A stretch of 11,582 nt of DNA from Chlamydiota bacterium (GTDB taxonomy: Bacteria; Auribacterota; UBA3054; B51-G9). A program made the translations under genes and the position numbers. The DNA lies in NCBI GenBank assembly GCA_003648225.1, contig QMOL01000056.1, positions 1-11,582 on the forward strand, in the 5' to 3' direction. Each line of letters starts with the position of its first letter. The stretch's first letter is position 1. The notes under the pieces are model-generated. The model made no database searches, was not told the origin of the DNA, and was given only the letters and a program-made list of their open reading frames with translations. Shown piece by piece: positions 1 through 5,325 of this stretch.

Positions 1-165
1 AAATTCGGCAGCCGGGCGATAAACGCGCGCTTTGTTCTCGCGGAAGCATATAAGAATTCCGGAGACAAGGAAGAAGCGCGAAATGAATTGGAAAGAATAC
101 AGAAAAAATATAAAAACACCTCTTACGCGAAAAAAGCGGAAGAGAAGTTGAAGAAAATGGAATAA
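1..165 (+). CDS. TPR-like protein, C-terminal end (partial)
   Basis: This is the last 54 codons of a gene that begins before the window, read in frame from base 1 to a TAA at 163-165. The peptide is Lys/Glu/Ala-rich and helical. The stretch FVLAEAYKNSGDKEEARNEL, with Ala and Tyr at typical spacings and a loop of SGDKEEA type, looks like one tetratricopeptide repeat. It is followed by a second helix pair (YKNTSYAKKAEEKLKK) that fits the capping end of a TPR protein such as those in the BamD/YbgF or TPR_6 groups. TPR proteins are scaffolds, so no specific function can be given from this fragment. It converges on the PEP-CTERM gene on the other strand, with 47 nt between the two stop codons. Confidence 0.7.
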   Translation, partial: KFGSRAINARFVLAEAYKNSGDKEEARNELERIQKKYKNTSYAKKAEEKLKKME

Positions 166-217
166 GCTGAAATTCCGAATAAATCTTTGCTCAAATCTTA
201 ATTAAAATCAGCTTATT
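161..217. terminator. inverted repeat across convergent stop codons, possible bidirectional terminator
   Basis: AATAAGCTGA at 161-170 is an exact inverted copy of TCAGCTTATT at 208-217. The TAA of the left gene (163-165) and the TAA of the PEP-CTERM gene (213-215, read on the - strand) both lie inside the stem arms. On the + strand the right arm runs into a short T tract (216-219). The loop is 37 nt and the stem has only three G-C or C-G pairs, so a strong intrinsic terminator is unlikely. The convergent position is what favours a terminator role. Confidence 0.35.
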
Positions 218-2174
218 TTCTGCGTAAGAACGCGAAAGCAAGTATTAGCATGTTAATCAACAACGCCGGCTCAGGAACAACCTCACCAATTATGTCAATT
301 TCTTTTTCAGAACTTCCTCTAATACTTTCGTATTCGCCAAACGGTGTTCCCGGTGCTTCCATAACATATTCACCAAAACCAGAGTCATAACCAACATTTT
401 TTTGGATAAGTTTAATTGAGACTACATCATTCATTAGCGGGTCGCCATTCACATTATAAAGCCTTGAAGCGCGATAATGAGCTGCATTAGGCGGATCATT
501 TGTTTCGCTAAAAGCAGCATTTACCAAAGTTCCGAGGAAAGAGTAATCATTATCATTTGTGCCGGAAGTGGAACCGTAGACATCGAAATAAGAGAATTGA
601 CGAGCATCACCCCAGAAAGAAAAGACATGAATTTCATCAACCCTTGTTATTGAACCAAAGTCAACATGGATTACTACATCCGCATCCGGGCTAATGCCAT
701 CGCTAAATAGGCAACAACTTTCGCCAAAGCCATGAGTTCCGAAATCACCAACGGCTGGTGAATCATAAAGTGCAAGTGTTCCGTCAGGCATAACAGCGTT
801 CAATGTTCCTTTTAAAATAAAGTTAGTTGTGCCGGGGTCTTGCCATAAATCGTCCGGTACAGGTTGGAAAGTTAAGCCGGAAGGGTCAGATTGCGTTTCA
901 TAAACATTTGTAACACCGACAGGCAAGCGTGAAAAGGTAACATTATCACTCGCTATCATGCCTGCGTTATTTGTCCCGCTTATTGTTATTGCGTTAATAC
1001 CTACACCAAGAGGAATGTTTGATGCCACCCAATTTGAAACTGCGGGGAAACTGCCGGCATCTCCCGTAAGTAAATTCGACCACGTCATAGAGCCGACAAC
1101 ATTAACATTATTTGAGCCACTAATTGAGTAATCACCAACATCATAATTAACAATAGCCGGTTTAGTTGTGATATCAACAGAAGGCATATTAGTAATAACT
1201 CGAGTTATTGCTACGGTATCCATTGCAACAACGCCATCAACATTAGTACCTTTTACATCTATTGTATTAGGACCTATGCCAAGCGCAATATCTGAAATTA
1301 TCCAGCTTGAAGCAGCGGGGAAATTTCCGCCGGCTCCTGTATTATTATTTGTCCAAATCATTGTACCGACAACATTAACATTTGTTCCGCCGATATCCGT
1401 AATAGTAGAATAAACGCTCGCATTTTGGTTTGTAATATCAACAGAAGGCATACTGGGAGCAACAATGAAAAAGCCCATAATGTCAATTTCTTTTTCAGAA
1501 CTTCCGGCAATTGCAGTATAAGAACCTTGTGGTGTTCCGGGCAACTCTAAAACACCTTCGCCAAGTGTAGCAGTACCATAACCAACATTTTTTTGAACAA
1601 GTTTAATTGAAACTACATTACTCATTAGAGGTATTCCCGATGTGTCATAAAGCCTTGCCACGCGATAAATTTCCTGATTAGGCGAGTTCGTTTCACCGAA
1701 CGTGCCATTTACCAACCTGCCAATGTAGGTGTAGTCGGTATTGTCATTTGTTCCGGAAGAAGAGCCATAAACATCAAAGCAGGAGAATTGACGGGCATCA
1801 CCCCAGAAAGAAAAAACCTGGATAGATGTAACGACAGTCGGCAAATCAAAATCAATATGAATTGTAACATCGTTAGCCGGGCTAATTCCGTCTTGGAACA
1901 AGCAACAGCCCTTGCCGGCAAAACCATGATTCGGGTCGCCGAAATCACCAACAGATGTTGAATCATAAAGCGAAAGCGTCCCATCAGGAACGACGGCATG
2001 CAATGCGCCTTTCACAATATAATTAGTTGTGTGATAGCTCTGCCATAAATCATCAGGCACAGGTTGAAATGACAAATAAGCAGAAACTATTTCCCCTTCA
2101 TAAACATTTGTAACAGCGGCTTGGATAGATGCGGCTATCAGGCAAGTCATAGCGATAGCTATAATTTTTTTCAT
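213..2174 (-). CDS. PEP-CTERM sorted surface protein with duplicated discoidin-like and Ig-like domains
   Basis: The 653-residue secreted protein has a signal peptide at about 1-20 (MKKIIAIAMTCLIAASIQAA). The C-terminal tail has PEP at 634-636, a hydrophobic helix at about 637-650 and a final RRK: the PEP-CTERM sorting signal, recognised by exosortase in Gram-negative bacteria. In between is an internal duplication. Domains of about 210 residues at 21-234 and 421-630 share LSFQPVPDDLWQ/LTFQPVPDDLWQ, VFSFWGDARQFS, a CCLF..GISP element with vicinal cysteines (C90-C91, C487-C488), IQKNVGY and SSEKEIDI. Their pattern suggests a jelly-roll, discoidin-like carbohydrate-binding fold (inference). Two Ig-like domains of about 90 residues (241-330, 331-420) share PSVDIT, NVNVVG.M.W.N, and L.G..I...GTN. 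The role is probably extracellular or surface structural; no catalytic motif is seen. No Shine-Dalgarno precedes the ATG. No exosortase gene lies in the window. Confidence 0.85.
   Translation of the reverse strand: MKKIIAIAMTCLIAASIQAAVTNVYEGEIVSAYLSFQPVPDDLWQSYHTTNYIVKGALHAVVPDGTLSLYDSTSVGDFGDPNHGFAGKGCCLFQDGISPANDVTIHIDFDLPTVVTSIQVFSFWGDARQFSCFDVYGSSSGTNDNTDYTYIGRLVNGTFGETNSPNQEIYRVARLYDTSGIPLMSNVVSIKLVQKNVGYGTATLGEGVLELPGTPQGSYTAIAGSSEKEIDIMGFFIVAPSMPSVDITNQNASVYSTITDIGGTNVNVVGTMIWTNNNTGAGGNFPAASSWIISDIALGIGPNTIDVKGTNVDGVVAMDTVAITRVITNMPSVDITTKPAIVNYDVGDYSISGSNNVNVVGSMTWSNLLTGDAGSFPAVSNWVASNIPLGVGINAITISGTNNAGMIASDNVTFSRLPVGVTNVYETQSDPSGLTFQPVPDDLWQDPGTTNFILKGTLNAVMPDGTLALYDSPAVGDFGTHGFGESCCLFSDGISPDADVVIHVDFGSITRVDEIHVFSFWGDARQFSYFDVYGSTSGTNDNDYSFLGTLVNAAFSETNDPPNAAHYRASRLYNVNGDPLMNDVVSIKLIQKNVGYDSGFGEYVMEAPGTPFGEYESIRGSSEKEIDIIGEVVPEPALLINMLILAFAFLRRK
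285..914 (-). repeat. discoidin-like domain repeat, copy 2
   Basis: This segment encodes residues 421-630 of the PEP-CTERM protein and is the second copy of the domain at 1473-2114. Similarity is obvious at the DNA level too: a stretch of more than 20 nt beginning ATGTCAATTTCTTTTTCAGA occurs in both copies (near 292 and near 1482). This points to a fairly recent tandem-type duplication within the gene. Confidence 0.85.
915..1454 (-). repeat. two tandem Ig-like domain repeats
   Basis: This segment encodes residues 241-330 and 331-420. Both units open with MPSVDIT, contain NVNVVG.M.W.N...G..G.FPA.S.W, then a conserved L.G.G.N.I...GTN, and end in the pattern V.(I/F)(T/S)R. This is the pattern of bacterial Ig-like linker domains as found in glucodextranase-type and PVC surface proteins (family assignment is inference). 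Confidence 0.75.
1473..2114 (-). repeat. discoidin-like domain repeat, copy 1
   Basis: This segment encodes residues 21-234 of the PEP-CTERM protein and is the first copy of the domain repeated at 285-914. It contains FSFWGDARQFSCFDVYGSSS and the vicinal Cys pair C90-C91. Copy 1 has small insertions relative to copy 2, such as the extra Asp-Pro-Asn in GDFGDPNHGF. Confidence 0.85.
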
Positions 2175-2254
2175 TTTTATATTATTTAAGAGTTATAAAT
2201 TTTAGTTATTATATATAGAAAATAAAATTTCTATAATAAAAAAATACGAGTGGT

Positions 2255-2283
2255 ATTGTATCATAGAATTAACTAAATGTCAA
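2255..2283 (-). promoter_or_regulatory. sigma-70 type promoter for the PEP-CTERM gene
   Basis: Read on the - strand, TTGACA (2283-2278) is a perfect -35 box. It is followed by a 17-nt spacer and TACAAT (2260-2255), five of six matches to the -10 consensus. Transcription would start near 2248, giving a leader of about 74 nt that is very AT-rich before the ATG at 2174. Confidence 0.75.
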
Positions 2284-2339
2284 TACAAATTTATTGCTTA
2301 AATTTTCGCAACGGAAAACTTTTTATTGCAATTAAATAA

Positions 2340-2356
2340 CCCCGGCATACGCGGGG
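2340..2356. other. short GC-rich hairpin in the divergent intergenic region
   Basis: CCCCG (2340-2344) pairs with CGGGG (2352-2356) around a 7-nt loop. It marks the start of a GC-rich island of about 50 nt (2340-2390) in otherwise AT-rich sequence between the two divergent promoters. There is no T tract, so it is not a standard terminator. I recognise no function. Confidence 0.4.
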
Positions 2357-2414
2357 CACGCACACGTATTCCGCATGGTCAGCCCGAAATTTCTCTATCT
2401 TGTTTATTTTCAGA

Positions 2415-2459
2415 TATTATCTCCGCTCTCAACGAGAGCGGCTATAGAATACGATAATA
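2415..2459. repeat. palindromic repeat unit 1
   Basis: A perfect 8-bp stem, CCGCTCTC (2423-2430) with GAGAGCGG (2434-2441), closes on an AAC loop. An outer inverted pair, TATTATC (2415-2421) and GATAATA (2453-2459), flanks it. The segment 2426-2449 matches 2511-2534 at 19 of 24 positions. It looks like an intergenic repeat element of REP or MITE type; whether other copies exist in the genome cannot be seen here. Confidence 0.65.
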
Positions 2460-2461
2460 AT

Positions 2462-2546
2462 CTCCACTACTGATTTTTGTAGCCGCTGCCGCTGGCTGCG
2501 GAGAATTCTACCCTCAATGAGGGCGGCTACAGCAGACGGGGTGGAG
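2462..2546. repeat. palindromic repeat unit 2, nested inverted repeats
   Basis: The unit is bounded by CTCCAC (2462-2467) and GTGGAG (2541-2546). Inside these are TGTAGCCGC (2478-2486) and its inverse GCGGCTACA (2523-2531), and inside those the hairpin CCCTC-AAT-GAGGG (2511-2523). The structure could fold into an extended cruciform of about 85 nt. It lies directly after unit 1 and about 80 nt upstream of the rpmH promoter, so it would not be in the rpmH transcript. Confidence 0.65.
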
Positions 2547-2623
2547 TACAGCTTATCTAACGTCAATTAATGCCCTTATCGATCAATCACGAAAATATAT
2601 ATGTCCCCGAACAATTCGATCTA

Positions 2624-2652
2624 TTGACTTTAAAAATCGGTTTGGTTATAAT
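2624..2652 (+). promoter_or_regulatory. sigma-70 type promoter for rpmH-rnpA operon
   Basis: TTGACT (2624-2629) is followed by a 17-nt spacer and a perfect TATAAT (2647-2652). Transcription would start near 2659, leaving a leader of about 70 nt before the rnpA ATG at 2730 and 87 nt before the rpmH ATG at 2746. It is the best promoter on the + strand of the window and fits the high expression expected of L34. Confidence 0.8.
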
Positions 2653-2729
2653 ATGTAACCATATTAAGAATAATAAAGAAGTAAATTAATTATTAATGGT
2701 AACCGCTTATAACAATTGTGGTGCCAATT

Positions 2730-3284
2730 ATGAAGGAGACTAAGGATGAAAAGGACCTATCAACCGTCGAAATTAAAACGCGCACGCACTCACGGCTTCC
2801 GATCACGAATGGAAACGAGAGGCGGAAGAGCAGTAATAAACAGGCGCCGTGCGAAAGGCAGGCACAAACTTGCGGTATAATTACTTCGAGTGAAGACAAA
2901 ACTGTAGATGATACGACGGTTACCAAGCCGTCGTTTTCATTTACAAAACATTTGCGTTTAAGATTAAGAAACGATTTTCAGGAGATTTACACTCAAGGAA
3001 AACGAACGCGCGGTAAAACAATGACTTTAATCATTTATTATCCGCCGGAAAAGCAAGAATTCAAAGCCGGGTTTACTGTTCGTAAAAAATTTTACAAAAG
3101 AGCAGTAGATAGAAATAAAATTAAACGCCGATTACGCGAAATTGTCCGCCTTAACCGGCATAAACTACCGAAAAACTTATGGATTGTTGTTCACGCCGAA
3201 CGCGGAATATTAAACACTTCCTGGCAAACGCTAACAGATGAATTTAACGAATTGTGCCGAAAAGCGGGGATTATTAACGATTGA
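2730..3284 (+). CDS. rnpA: RNase P protein component with N-terminal extension overlapping rpmH
   Basis: The C-terminal part (about residues 71-184 from ATG 2730) is a normal RnpA: FTKHLRLRLRNDFQEIYTQG, the AGFTVRKK strand, and the RNR signature RAVDRNKIKRRLREIVR (124-140). It binds the catalytic RNase P RNA and helps to process tRNA 5' ends. The family's usual length is about 110-130 residues; this frame gives 184. Its first 50 codons read through rpmH in another frame and are polar and low-complexity, probably disordered, as expected of overprinted sequence. Between ATG 2730 and the core, the only near-start is a TTG at 2952, inside the core and without a Shine-Dalgarno. The in-frame GTG codons at 2718 and 2721 are alternative upstream starts. 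The long start is therefore favoured, as in Thermus. The gene ends 51 nt before yidD. Confidence 0.88.
   Translation: MKETKDEKDLSTVEIKTRTHSRLPITNGNERRKSSNKQAPCERQAQTCGIITSSEDKTVDDTTVTKPSFSFTKHLRLRLRNDFQEIYTQGKRTRGKTMTLIIYYPPEKQEFKAGFTVRKKFYKRAVDRNKIKRRLREIVRLNRHKLPKNLWIVVHAERGILNTSWQTLTDEFNELCRKAGIIND
2733..2738 (+). promoter_or_regulatory. strong Shine-Dalgarno for rpmH, inside rnpA codons 2-3
   Basis: AAGGAG ends 7 nt before the rpmH ATG at 2746. The same bases are codons 2 and 3 (AAG GAG, Lys-Glu) of the overlapping rnpA frame that starts at ATG 2730. No comparable site precedes ATG 2730, so ribosomes recruited here could serve both starts. Confidence 0.8.
2746..2880 (+). CDS. rpmH: 50S ribosomal protein L34
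   Basis: The 44-residue protein begins MKRTYQPSKLKRARTHGFRS and ends KGRHKLAV. It carries the L34 signature (MKRTYQPS..KR.R.HGFR.RM.T..GR.V...RR.KGR..L.V) over its whole length, and 44-46 residues is the usual size. L34 is a basic protein of the large ribosomal subunit, bound to 23S rRNA. The ATG has a strong AAGGAG at 7 nt spacing, and a near-consensus promoter lies upstream. The gene lies completely inside the longer rnpA frame, which is read one base out of register. It is short enough to be missed by automatic callers, which may report only the longer overlapping frame. I have no doubt about identity; the match is full-length. Confidence 0.97.
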   Translation: MKRTYQPSKLKRARTHGFRSRMETRGGRAVINRRRAKGRHKLAV

Positions 3285-3294
3285 AACGATGTTA

Positions 3295-3324
3295 AATCAC
3301 CAAATCATATCAATCATTAAATCA
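3295..3324 (+). repeat. degenerate short tandem repeat in rnpA-yidD spacer
   Basis: AATCA occurs four times at 3295, 3303, 3312 and 3320, that is, with steps of 8, 9 and 8 nt, filling most of the 51-nt spacer before yidD. It resembles the repeats in the yidD-yidC spacer and before the lipoprotein gene in period but not in unit sequence. Confidence 0.55.
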
Positions 3325-3335
3325 TAAAATAATAA

Positions 3336-3560
3336 ATGAAATCCGGTATATTTACAAAAATGGCTTGCTTATTGATTATCGGATATAAAAAATTAATCAG
3401 TCCGTGGCTGCCGCCATCATGCAGATATACACCGACTTGCTCGCAATATACGCTTGAAGCGTTAAAAAAATATGGTTTCTTAAAAGGTTTATGGCTTGGA
3501 ATAAAACGAATTTCAAAATGCCATCCGTGGCATCCCGGCGGGAATGATCCGGTGCCATGA
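3336..3560 (+). CDS. yidD: membrane protein insertion efficiency factor YidD
   Basis: The 74-residue protein has the complete YidD pattern: an amphipathic N-terminal helix, LISPWLPPSCRYTPTCSQY, EALKKYG.LKG..L, then KCHPWHPGGNDPVP at the end. The three conserved cysteines are C29, C35 and C62. YidD is a small inner-membrane-associated protein that assists YidC/Sec insertion of membrane proteins; in many bacteria it sits between rnpA and yidC, as here. I took the ATG at 3336; the ATG at 3360 would give a 66-residue form closer to the usual start relative to the conserved block. Neither has a clear Shine-Dalgarno. The spacer to yidC is 85 nt. Confidence 0.93.
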   Translation: MKSGIFTKMACLLIIGYKKLISPWLPPSCRYTPTCSQYTLEALKKYGFLKGLWLGIKRISKCHPWHPGGNDPVP

Positions 3561-3581
3561 AGACCACGATCAATAAACGGA

Positions 3582-3608
3582 CGAAACAGACGGAACAGAT
3601 GAAACAAA
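3582..3608 (+). repeat. 9-nt tandem repeat in yidD-yidC spacer
   Basis: Three consecutive 9-nt units, CGAAACAGA, CGGAACAGA and TGAAACAAA, occupy 3582-3608, with more degraded units on either side. The spacer is otherwise AT-rich and shows no promoter or terminator. Confidence 0.6.
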
Positions 3609-3645
3609 TAACGACAAATTAAAATTTTAAACCTAAATATATTCA

Positions 3646-5325
3646 ATGGACAAAAACTCAATTACAGCTATCGTACTAACATTTTTGTTAGTTTTTTTAT
3701 ACATGCATTTTTATGGTCCGAAACCTCAGCCGGCACAGCAGATTTCTTCAACCAATTCTGTGGTTCAAACCGAATCGGCTCTAAGCCCTGCTACTAACGC
3801 GTTAGGCTCGGCAACAAAATCGTCTAAAAAAGCGGTAAATTCTATCGCGAATTTAAGTAAAATCACCGAAAATCTAACCGAGACAATTCTATCAAATAAT
3901 CTTGTAACATTTACATTCTCATCTTTTGGCGGCGATATCGAAAAAATAAATGTTCATCGCAATTCCAAAGTAAAAAAAGGACCGATCGTAACAATCAACG
4001 CGGCGAGTAATGCTTGGGAAGTACCATTAAGGATCCGCGAATTCGGTAAGTTAAATATAAACAATTTGATTCTTAATCCTGAATTCATTGGGAAGTCGGA
4101 TATTATTTTTACCGGAACAATTGACAAAACAATTTTTGTAAGAAAAAGTTACAAACTGGAAGCAAATAGTTATTTGCTGCAGGCAGGAATGACTTTTAGT
4201 AATTTAACCTCCTCAGCAGTTAGTATAAGCAATTCATTCAGCGTTTGGCTTGGCAGAATAAACAAAGTGAGTAGTAAAGCTGATCGCTACACGAAACCGC
4301 GCAGCATTGATGTATGCACTCTTAACGATGGAAAACTAAAACTTAAAAGATTAAAGCCAAGCAAAAAGAAAACGTTGCAAATAGCTGACGGCCCTATAGA
4401 ATGGCTTGCTGTAAAAGATAAATATTTTACTCATATACTTATTCCAAAAAAAGACGCTCTGGCAGTTGGCGCAAACACAATTAATTATAAAAAAGAAAAA
4501 CAGATCAGCGGATACGCTAATTTTAACTTGCCGACAATTCAATCAGGCGGCATAACTTCCTGGTCATCCACACTTTATGCCGGGCCTACTGATTATGATA
4601 ATCTTAAAGTTTTAAGCACAACAGTTGGTCGGGGCGGAAAGTATGAGGAAATATTAAATCTTGGAATGTTTTCATTTCTTGCAAAACCAATACTGGTTTA
4701 TGGTTTGAAGGGACTTTACAAATATGTTCATAATTACGGTTGGGCAATTATAATTATTACTGTAATTATAAAATTAATTACCTGGCCGCTTCAAACAAAA
4801 AGTTTTACATCTATGCAGAAAATGCAGAAAGTTCAACCTGAACTTAAAGCGCTACAGGAAAAATATAAAGATGATAAAACAAAACTTCAGCAGGAAATGA
4901 TGCTGCTGTACAGAAAACATGGTGTGAATCCAATGGGCGGTTGTCTGCCTATGCTGCTTCAAATGCCGATTTTCTTCGCCCTTTTTGCCGCTTTGTCGCG
5001 GTCAATTGAATTATGGGGCGCTCCGTTTTTATGGATTAAAGATTTATCTTTGCCGGATAATGTTGCTACTCTGCCATTCTCAATCCCGTTCCTCGGCGAT
5101 GGTGTTAATCCTCTCGCAATTGTTATGGGCGCCGCGATGATTGGACAGCAGGCGTTAATGCCCAGTACCGGAGATAAGAGTCAGAAACGGATGATGTATT
5201 TAATGCCGGTTGTTATGATGGTTTTCTTTTACAAAGCTCCTTCCGGATTAGTTCTTTACTGGTTATTAAACCAGATAATTACTATGGGACAAATGTTCTA
5301 TCTGCATTATTTGAAAAAATCGTGA
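3646..5325 (+). CDS. yidC: membrane protein insertase YidC
   Basis: This 559-residue Oxa1/YidC/Alb3-family protein inserts and folds inner-membrane proteins, alone or with SecYEG. Seen: an N-terminal membrane segment (6-23), a Ser/Thr/Asn-rich linker to about 75, a large periplasmic domain (about 80-330), and the conserved C-terminal membrane core. The core has GWAIIIITVIIKLITWPLQ, the cytoplasmic helical hairpin MQKMQKVQPELKALQEKYKDD..KLQQEMM.LYRKHGVNP, GGCLPMLLQMPIFFALFAAL, and the C-terminal PSGLVLYWLLNQ. The periplasmic domain is typical of Gram-negative YidC. The hydrophilic-groove arginine (R366 in E. coli) is aligned with Lys376 here; the positive charge is kept. The ATG at 3646 gives the expected MDKN..... 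start but has no Shine-Dalgarno. The TGA stop overlaps the mnmE GTG by 4 nt. Confidence 0.96.
   Translation: MDKNSITAIVLTFLLVFLYMHFYGPKPQPAQQISSTNSVVQTESALSPATNALGSATKSSKKAVNSIANLSKITENLTETILSNNLVTFTFSSFGGDIEKINVHRNSKVKKGPIVTINAASNAWEVPLRIREFGKLNINNLILNPEFIGKSDIIFTGTIDKTIFVRKSYKLEANSYLLQAGMTFSNLTSSAVSISNSFSVWLGRINKVSSKADRYTKPRSIDVCTLNDGKLKLKRLKPSKKKTLQIADGPIEWLAVKDKYFTHILIPKKDALAVGANTINYKKEKQISGYANFNLPTIQSGGITSWSSTLYAGPTDYDNLKVLSTTVGRGGKYEEILNLGMFSFLAKPILVYGLKGLYKYVHNYGWAIIIITVIIKLITWPLQTKSFTSMQKMQKVQPELKALQEKYKDDKTKLQQEMMLLYRKHGVNPMGGCLPMLLQMPIFFALFAALSRSIELWGAPFLWIKDLSLPDNVATLPFSIPFLGDGVNPLAIVMGAAMIGQQALMPSTGDKSQKRMMYLMPVVMMVFFYKAPSGLVLYWLLNQIITMGQMFYLHYLKKS

Larger units (their letters stand above)
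2175..2745. other. divergent intergenic region without a supported gene
   Basis: This 570-nt stretch separates the PEP-CTERM gene from rpmH. It contains the two divergent promoters, the GC-rich hairpin and the two palindromic repeat units listed separately, and the 5' end of the rnpA frame (from 2730). I see no tRNA, no convincing DnaA-box cluster and no open frame resembling a known protein in the rest. Confidence 0.7.

Noticed and set aside
1168..1413. Open frame of 81 codons on the + strand inside the PEP-CTERM gene
   Set aside because: It is antisense to the Ig-like repeats, has no ribosome-binding site and no recognisable protein features; it mirrors the repeat structure of the real gene.
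2284..2700. Chromosomal origin next to rpmH
   Set aside because: rpmH often lies near dnaA and oriC, but I see no cluster of TTATCCACA-like DnaA boxes and no dnaA gene; the upstream neighbour is a PEP-CTERM gene.
2952..3284. A short rnpA starting at TTG 2952
   Set aside because: It would begin inside the conserved FTKHLRLR block, uses a rare start and has no Shine-Dalgarno, while the longer frame has ATG 2730 in a strong translation context. It is kept as the alternative to be excluded.
2746..3284. A frameshifted rpmH-rnpA fusion or sequencing error
   Set aside because: rpmH is full-length with its own stop at 2878-2880, and rnpA is intact with its own open frame, so no indel is needed to explain either.
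3295..3608. CRISPR array
   Set aside because: The periodic units are only 8-9 nt with no spacers of 25 nt or more between repeats, and no cas genes are present.
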